Positions 22,338 through 27,500 of a stretch of 27,500 nt of DNA are shown one piece after another. How positions within the stretch are numbered: position 1 is the stretch's first letter; every line of letters starts with the position of its first letter. Below the pieces are notes generated by a model that worked only from the letters and a program-made list of their open reading frames with translations, was not told the DNA's origin and searched no databases. The DNA is from Chrysomallon squamiferum (taxonomy: Eukaryota; Mollusca; Gastropoda; Neomphalida; Peltospiridae): contig CM022678.1 in NCBI GenBank assembly GCA_012295275.1, positions 12,864,592 to 12,892,091 of the forward strand, written 5' to 3'. The translations under genes were made by a program, and so were the position numbers.

Positions 22338-23889
22338 ACTCACACAAACACACACACACTCACTTACTCACACAAACACACTCACACTCACACAAACACA
22401 CACACTCACTCACACAAACACTCACACAAACACACACACAGACACACACACAAAACACACACACTCACTCTCGTACTGTAAAATAATAAAATATTTAAAA
22501 AAATTCTTACCTCTGCTGATTTGGTTGCAGGTTTTGCTGTTGCAGTACTTGATGCAAAAATGTCTTCCTCATCATGTTTAGCTTTTGATTCTGAGAAAAT
22601 ATTCAGAAGAAGAAAAAGTCTCATGAATGCTATAACCACAACTTTTTATAAATTACTTTCCTGTATAACATCTAATATCATTAGAAATAAACGCAAAAAC
22701 CTTTTAAAAAATACTTTTCCTCTATAACATCTAACATTATAACTAACCAATTAGAGATTTTAAAAACCAGTTGGAACAAGAAATCATGCAAGAAAATAGC
22801 TAGACGTTGTACAGCAACAATCAAATCTTTAAAGTATTAATTAACTAAAATAAGCACACGTACATATTTTTCTTATATAAATACATTACTTTTTCAGTTT
22901 ACCTTTTTTCTTGTTAATACTGGCATCAGCAAAGATGTCATCATCATCATCTGCAGCAGCAGCAACAGCATCTGATTTTTTAGAAACATTGGGTGTCACT
23001 TTTTTACTTTCTGGTAATTTTGCTGAAGCAAATAAATCATCCAGTTTCTTTTTCTGTGTCTCGTCACTTTTAACTTTAGAAAATAAATTATCTTCAGATG
23101 CTGATTTTTCAGCTTTGCTTTTTGAATCTGAAAACAGGTCATCTATGGAACTGTCTTTTGTTGAACTTTCCTTTTTGCTTTTTTCAAAGAGTCCTTTGCT
23201 AAAAATATCACCTTCTTTTTCTTTTGCAGAGACTACAGGTTTTGGACTTTCAGTCTTTTCACCAAAAAGATCATCATTGCCAAACAAGTCAGTGGAAGAT
23301 GGAGGTGTGGCTTTGGTGAGAGATGAAGTTAAATTTGATTGGCTGGATTTAGATGTGGGCAGAGCAGATGCATCAGATGATTTTGGATCTGAAGTTGATT
23401 GGTCAGATAACTTAGAAGTTGAATCCGATTGGTCGCGTGACTTAGAGATTGTATTTGATTGGTCATCTGTTTTGGATACTGAATGGGATTGATCAGCTGA
23501 TTCTAATGTTGAACCTGGTTGGTCAGGAGACACAGGAGTTGAATCTGATTGGTCAGACTTGCTAATGGATGATGCCTCCTCTGTTTCGGTAGGAGAAGGT
23601 AAAGTGAACTCGTCAAACGACTGTGACAACACCATCGACTTTCTTCCTTTCCGCGACATCGGCCGTCTGCGAGTCAGCTTAGCTCTGTCCTGTAATCATC
23701 AGTGTAAGTTATACAACAACAACAACAACAACAACTACAACAACAACTACTACATCAACTACAACAACTACACCTGCAACAACATCAACAACTACAACTA
23801 CAACAACAATGATAATAAAATCAGATAAATAAATAAATACAGAGAAATAGAGAGAGAAGAAAAGTAAATTAATAAAAAACGCAAGTTTG

Positions 23890-23937
<48 letters not shown>

Positions 23938-24160
23938 AAAACTGAACACACTTTGTTTGCACTGTAGAGAGGTTTGGCTTCAGCTGGGGCATCAAATGTT
24001 GCCGTGACAACCTCCTCCTCTTTGACTGGGGGTGCAGCTCCGGGTAACAAGGCAGCAGGGTTGATAGCTAGACCAGCCTGATAAACAAATAAACAAACAA
24101 ACTAACTAAATACATAAATAAATATAAATAAATATAAATAAATACATAAGTAAATAAATA

Positions 24161-24200
<40 letters not shown>

Positions 24201-24295
24201 GAATAACTATTAATATATAAGTAAACAAAAAAAGTAAAAAAACAAATAAATAACTATAATTATAAAAAAAATAAACAAACAAGCAAATAACCTCA

Positions 24296-24342
<47 letters not shown>

Positions 24343-27312
24343 ACAAACAAATAAAACAAACCCCTCCCAAATAAAAAAACCCCCCCAAAAAATTAAAATT
24401 AAAGAAAATAAATAAAGAAAATAAATAAATAAATAAATATAAATAAATAAATAAATATTCAGTACATTTTTTCTACAGGTCAGAAGAAACAAACTAGCTT
24501 CATAAAGTAAGTTCTATTGGTATTTAATAAGAAAAACATTAATCTAATACAAATTTTTAAAATCTAGATAAAATACAAATGTCCATTAGGGTAGAGTTAT
24601 GACATATGTATTATCTTCTTTTTTCTAAAGTAGAACAATGATATTTAAATGAAAATAGCAAAATAATATTTTTTATGCTTCCATGCTTATTTATCTTTTG
24701 TTAAAACATACTTGTGATATTTCTTTATAATAATGTACAAATTAATAACCTGAATTCTCAGAACAACATCTCTGTAGTGGCCCATATTAAATATTTTAAT
24801 ACTGTTGGCATCATTAGGAAGACTGAGAAAAATTACATTATACAAATAAGAGAAAAATATCTTCTTATTCTTTTTTTTTTGTTAATAAATTTTTAATTTG
24901 ACAAATCTGTGAAAATATTTATTTTAATAAATTAATAATGACAGTTACTGTTTAAACAAACCTTGAGTTTACCAATTTTGCTTGGTTTTGTCAAATCTGC
25001 TGATTTCTCTTCAGAATGAGGCTGAGGGTAAAGAGCAAAACATGCAAACAAAACAGCAAACAAACAAAAATAAACAACAAAATCCACAAACGAAAAATAA
25101 AAAATAAACATTTAGTAAAAATCTACTAGTGAAAAAGAAAAAGAAATGCTCATAGTGACATAAAAGTAAACAACTAAATCTTGTAATAAACACAAATTAA
25201 AATATTATTAATAAAAATAAGAATCATAATAAAAACACCACAAAAAAAAAATAATAATAAAAAAATAGAAATAAAAATAAAAAAGTAAAAATGATTAATA
25301 AAAAGTGAATAAAACATTCAAAAGCAAACAAAACAAAATTAAGCTTTGTAATAATAAAATTTTGTCACAGCAGGCTGAACATGCAGAATGAACACAAATT
25401 ATTTTCTTATTATTATCAGTTAACCTGTTTTGGTGGAAACAAATAAAACTAAGTTAAGCATCAAGAAGAAAAAACAGTTTTGTATAAAACTAAGACAAAC
25501 CTCAAACGGTGATGTTGTTTCAGTCACAGTCTCTTTATCCTTGACTTCAGCTACAACAACAACAAAAACAAATAACTCATGAAATAACAGTAATTTTAAA
25601 TTATTAATTTAATAAATGTAATTATGTGATTTTGAAAATGAATATTTAAGAAAAAAGCTGGAATGAACATTTCAAAAAAACTTACTTTGTTTTTAATCTT
25701 GAAATTTAGAATAAACGGTTACATAGCAGAAAAAGACAATGAAGACAAAATTCTAGTTTTATTCATTTTAACTTCAGCATGTTTTAAACTGGCAGCCATA
25801 ATTAATCTGTGTGATATTTACAGATTATCTTTCTATATAATCTACAGTCTGTGAACAAAACAAATTTGATCTCCAAGTAAAATCAATCATTCTCTCTAAG
25901 ACTGTGTCTGTAAAGCTGTGTCTCTGTAAGACTGTCTCTCTCTAAGCCTGTGTCTGTAAAGCTGTGTCTCTGTAAGACTGTCTCTCTCTAAGCCTGTGTC
26001 TGTAAAGCTGTGTCTCTCTAAGACTGTCTCTCTCTAAGACTGTGTCTGTAAAGCTGTGTCTCTGTAAGAAGTAAGAATATAAAATGACGTACCTGGTGGT
26101 TCAGGTTTTTCTGGTGTGGATGCTGACCGTTTTAGAAATCCTGCCATTGGGTCAATTCCTCCAAACATCGACACAGCACCAGCTGGTTTCCACGGCTTCG
26201 GAACAGCAGACTTAGGAGGCTCCTGTTGGTAACATTATTTTAATTTTAGCTTAACAGATACACACTGTTCAGTTTAATCTATTTATAAAATATATAAATA
26301 TGTTCTACTTTATTAAAATTTATCAATAAAAATGTCAGAATTTTAATTTATCACTTAAATGTGGTAACAACAACAATAATCAAAAAAAAAATTAGTAATA
26401 AAAACAAAAATACAACTACTATAAAAATAATAAATGGTTAGAAAAAAAAAATAATGAGAATAAAAACAACAACAGCAGTAATAACAACAACAACTATATC
26501 AACAGCCGACTAATAATGATAATAATATTTAAAATGTTTACTTCTTTTTTATCTTCTTCTTTGTGTTGTGTTTCTTCGTGACTCTTCTCCTGGCTAGTGT
26601 CTTTCTCCAGCGACTTTGCCGAGTCTGATCGTGAAGGTTTTGGTTTCACTATAGGTGGAGCTTTAGCTTTTGGCTTCACCGACGTAGAACTGAAGAGGTC
26701 ATCATCATCATCATCATCGGCAAACAGTGGACCAGCTGTAACGGTAAGAAATACTTCGTTTGTAATTTTCATTAATGTACATCATCATTAGTAAAATATC
26801 ACTGCTGCATCATTATCATCATATAAGAAACTAATTTTATCATTAGCATCATCTGGTAAATAAAGAAATCAAAATTATTTCTGGTGTAACACTTAACATA
26901 TGAAAACCACAGCACAATATAACAACAACAACAACAACAACAACAACAATAATAATTTATACCATTGCATTACTTTCAATTCTCAATAATTTAAAGAAAA
27001 AAAATTAAGATTCTAAATATAAAACTGTCACAACAACTTACAAATTGATTTTGCTTTTTCAACAGGTTTTCTCTTTGCTTGCTCTCCTGTCTTGTCTTTA
27101 GATTTCTCTGCAGATTTTTCTTCTTTCTTCTCTTCCTCCTTCTTTTTTTCTTCTTTCTTTTCTTCTGTCTTCTGATCTTCTTTCTTCTCTGTCTCATCTT
27201 CAGCTGGTTTCTTCTTCTTCAACAAAGCTGAAGGGTCGAGACCTCCAAACATCGACACAGCACCCGCAGGTTTCTTCTTTTTAATTTCCACTGGCGCAGA
27301 TTTTGTTTTCTC
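20746..27312 (-). CDS. WASHC2: WASH complex subunit 2 (FAM21), C-terminal tail; 5' end outside window
   Basis: Ten minus-strand exons, 27312-27042, 26735-26542, 26222-26093, 25550-25501, 25021-24962, 24077-23952, 23689-22903, 22590-22511, 21393-21210 and 20879-20746, join in phase to 2016 nt (671 residues plus TAA). The product is the acidic, disordered FAM21 tail. Seen, in tail numbering: PAGAVSMFGG modules (exons 1 and 3); the perfect LFa motif LF-A-D7-LF at 94-105; NPAALLPGA and SANKDRAKLTRRRP, the basic region corresponding to the capping-protein-binding part of vertebrate FAM21; further LFa-like motifs LFGNDDLF, LFEDDTDIF and IFKDDIDDIF; and a C-terminal IFNDPLLGG matching the FAM21 end. 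Known role: LFa motifs bind the VPS35 subunit of retromer and recruit the WASH complex, which activates Arp2/3 on endosomes. The N-terminal head that binds the other WASH subunits must lie beyond 27500. The gene converges on SLC25A51. Confidence 0.9.
21210..21393 (-). CDS. WASHC2: WASHC2 penultimate exon with LFEDDTDIF and SIFKDD
   Basis: The acceptor is TATTTCAG|GAT, phase 0, and the donor is GACATTG|GTGTGT, phase 1. Residues 567-627 contain VLFEDDTDIFSNI, a Lys-rich linker PKEAKKKKKV and KSIFKDDI, which continues into DDIF of the last exon. The order and spacing of these two LFa-like motifs agree with the extreme C-terminus of vertebrate FAM21. Confidence 0.9.
21394..22510 (-). other. WASHC2 intron with a GT-rich tract near its donor
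   Basis: 1117 bases between the EEDIF and LFEDDTDIF exons. It contains a CA/CTCA-type array on the plus strand at 22296-22468 (GT/GTGA on the sense strand), starting about 45 bases after the 5' splice site, and degenerate ATCATTNTGA units at about 21402-21570. No further exon seen. Confidence 0.7.
22296..22468 (+). repeat. (CA)n with CTCA/CAAA interruptions
   Basis: A pure CA run to about 22335, then irregular CACTCACA, CACAAACACA and CTTACTCACA blocks to about 22468. Transcribed as a UG-rich element in WASHC2 pre-mRNA. Confidence 0.9.
22511..22590 (-). CDS. WASHC2: WASHC2 80-nt exon with EEDIFASS
   Basis: The acceptor is TTCTCAG|AA and the donor is GCAGAG|GTAAGA. Split Glu540, then residues 541-566 with HDEEDIFASS, another acidic-IF motif. 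Phase 1 in, phase 0 out. A GT-rich tract (minus strand) starts about 45 bases into the downstream intron. Confidence 0.85.
22903..23689 (-). CDS. WASHC2: WASHC2 large exon: basic CPI-like region, DQS decapeptide array, LF motifs
   Basis: The acceptor is GATTACAG|GAC and the donor is AAAAAAG|GTAAAC. It encodes tail residues 278-539 plus a split Glu540. In order: DRAKLTRRRPMSRKGRKS (the basic block that continues SANK from the previous exon); a Ser/Thr/Asp-rich array of eight ten-residue repeats starting DQS (323-402); then LFGNDDLFG, DIFSKGLF, DDLFSDS, DNLFSKV, DDLFASA and DDDDDIFADA, a series of acidic-LF or acidic-IF motifs. Predicted to be disordered throughout. Confidence 0.9.
23315..23554 (-). 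repeat. 30-bp coding minisatellite encoding DQSxSxSKSx decapeptides
   Basis: Eight consecutive ten-residue units begin DQS, DQP, DQS, DQS, DQS, DQS, DAS and SQS. The first six are clear and the last two degenerate. On the plus strand the period shows as recurring GATTGGTCA at 30-base spacing. It lies wholly within the large WASHC2 exon. Confidence 0.85.
23690..23951 (-). repeat. 262-bp WASHC2 intron built mostly of microsatellites
   Basis: Plus-strand (CAA/CTA)n at about 23715-23812 and (TC)n at about 23895-23933 fill most of the intron. On the sense strand these are (TTG/TAG)n upstream of the acceptor and (GA)n just after the donor. Confidence 0.85.
23952..24077 (-). CDS. WASHC2: WASHC2 exon with NPAALLPG and PLYSANK
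   Basis: The acceptor is TTTATCAG|GCT and the donor is AACAAA|GTGTGT. 42 codons, phase 0 at both ends, with NPAALLPGAAPP and TFDAPAEAKPLYSANK, which match the conserved block of vertebrate FAM21 before its basic capping-protein-interaction region. It is flanked by the AAAT array on one side and the (TC)n tract on the other. Confidence 0.88.
24106..24460 (+). repeat. AAAT-rich array in a WASHC2 intron
   Basis: Several long perfect (AAAT)n blocks (about 24160-24200, 24297-24345 and 24415-24455) are separated by AAAC variants. On the sense strand they are TTTA/TTTG runs leading up to the acceptor at 24078, so they may serve as its pyrimidine-rich tract. Confidence 0.9.
24962..25021 (-). CDS. 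WASHC2: WASHC2 60-nt exon
   Basis: The acceptor is ACCCTCAG|CCT and the donor is CTCAAG|GTTTGT. Exactly 20 codons, PHSEEKSADLTKPSKIGKLK, phase 0 at both ends, so it could be skipped without a frameshift. The KIGKLK end runs into the next exon's AGLAINPAALLPGA. Confidence 0.78.
25022..25500 (-). other. WASHC2 intron, no further exon seen
   Basis: 479 bases, A-rich on the plus strand, with degenerate AAAC/AAAT stretches. No coding-like segment with splice sites was found. Confidence 0.6.
25501..25550 (-). CDS. WASHC2: WASHC2 50-nt exon
   Basis: The acceptor is GTTGTTGTAG|CT and the donor is TTTGAG|GTTTGT. It encodes a split Ala199 and EVKDKETVTETTSPFE. Phase 1 in and phase 0 out fit both neighbours exactly. 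Such a short exon rests mainly on that phase continuity. Confidence 0.72.
25891..26070 (+). repeat. 46-bp minisatellite, 4 copies, in a WASHC2 intron
   Basis: The unit landmark TAAG(A/C)CTGTGTCTGTAAAG recurs with exact 46-base spacing at 25897, 25943 and 25989, and in variant form at 26035. The array lies just downstream (on the sense strand) of the donor at 26092, starting about 22 bases into the intron. Confidence 0.92.
26093..26222 (-). CDS. WASHC2: WASHC2 exon: second GAVSMFGG module
   Basis: The acceptor is CCAACAG|GAG, phase 0, and the donor is CCACCAG|GTACGT, phase 1. Residues 156-198 repeat the KPAGAVSMFGGIDP motif of the first exon with the same boundary phases, then FLKRSASTPEKPEPP. 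A 23-base block of DNA is identical between this exon (26159-26181) and the first exon (27242-27264). Confidence 0.86.
26542..26735 (-). CDS. WASHC2: WASHC2 exon with a perfect LFa motif
   Basis: The acceptor is GTTACAG|CT and the donor is AAAGAA|GTAAAC. Residues 92-155 include PLFADDDDDDDLFSS, the L-F-[DE]n-L-F signature that in FAM21 binds VPS35 of retromer. A basic/proline stretch (KPKAKAPPIVKPKP) and a Ser/Glu/Lys-rich tail follow. The aspartates are coded by a (GAT)n run, visible as (ATC)n on the plus strand at 26700-26720. Confidence 0.87.
26921..26957 (+). repeat. (CAA)n/(TAA)n microsatellite in a WASHC2 intron
   Basis: About ten CAA units then three TAA units in the intron between the two first exons of the window. 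Confidence 0.9.
27042..27312 (-). CDS. WASHC2: WASHC2 exon (first in window): GAVSMFGG module and Lys/Glu-rich stretch
   Basis: The acceptor is TGTTTCAG|GAG, phase 0, and the donor is AATTT|GTAAGT, phase 1. Tail residues 1-90 plus a split Ser91. It carries KKPAGAVSMFGGLDPSALL, then a 50-residue Lys/Glu low-complexity run (likely a single charged helix or disordered), then AKRKPVEKAKSI. Confidence 0.85.
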
Positions 27313-27500
27313 CTGAAACAGTAGTTACTTTTTCAGTTAGGATGCAAATAAAATATTAATTAATTAACTAATTTTTATTCATAAACGATGGATATTTGCT
27401 TTCAAACCCAACAAATTCTTAAAAAAGGAAGCAATGAATGAATGAATTAATGTTTAACGATATCCCAGCATGCAAACTAGATCAGTGGTCGGGTGTCAAA
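27313..27500 (-). other. Partial WASHC2 intron at the window edge
   Basis: No exon seen. The upstream exons coding for the head domain of the protein must lie to the right. Confidence 0.6.

Noticed and set aside
22276-22581. His-Thr repeat frame
   Set aside because: Translation of the (CA)n array; it also overlaps the WASHC2 exon antisense.
22911-23492. 193-codon plus-strand open frame opposite the large WASHC2 exon
   Set aside because: It is the antisense shadow of the WASHC2 exon, Ser/Phe-rich as expected from the reverse of Lys/Glu/Asp/Ser codons. The minus-strand reading joins in phase to conserved exons on both sides.
24106-24492. 128-codon minus-strand frame rich in Leu/Ile/Tyr/Phe, looking like a membrane protein
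   Set aside because: It comes from the TTTA arrays inside a WASHC2 intron. The hydrophobicity is a product of the repeat.
25891-26070. CRISPR-like array
   Set aside because: The 46-bp units are directly adjacent tandem repeats without unique spacers, in an intron of an animal gene.

Overview
This is eukaryotic, almost certainly animal, nuclear DNA. It is AT-rich, has intron-containing genes with GT..AG junctions, and is packed with di-, tri- and tetranucleotide microsatellites and short minisatellites. Three recognisable metazoan genes together with this microsatellite load suggest a mollusc, most likely a cephalopod such as an octopus. That lineage call is inference from composition and gene content only.

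Layout. (1) 1-1829: repeat-rich flank with long (TTA)n and (GA)n tracts and a weak tRNA-SINE-like remnant. (2) 1830-3650, plus strand: a complete three-exon gene for a 190-residue four-pass claudin/PMP22-like membrane protein. Its second intron holds an array of ~69-bp units, and the real exon 3 acceptor is the last unit in register. A likely poly(A) signal lies at 4162. (3) 4168-9475: intergenic DNA with microsatellites and a ~260-bp tandem duplication. (4) 9577-10449, plus strand: a single-exon CDS for a mitochondrial carrier of the SLC25A51 type (mitochondrial NAD+ importer), preceded by a probable 5'-UTR splice acceptor and a 15-codon uORF. (5) 10450-20745: ~10.3 kb between convergent genes, with no gene that I can recognise, but with several GT/CA and AT inverted repeats and minisatellites. 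(6) 20746-27312, minus strand: ten consecutive coding exons giving the C-terminal 671 residues of WASHC2 (FAM21), the tail subunit of the endosomal WASH complex. All phases join and the 5' part of the gene lies beyond the right edge.

The three genes do not form a pathway: a junctional or tetraspan membrane protein, a mitochondrial cofactor transporter and an endosomal actin-regulator subunit. I found no operon, CRISPR, phage or other prokaryotic system. The most unusual items are the in-register decoy 3'-splice-site array of the claudin-like gene, a ten-residue DQS repeat array inside the WASHC2 tail, duplicated WASHC2 exon modules, and dsRNA-forming inverted repeats in the convergent spacer.
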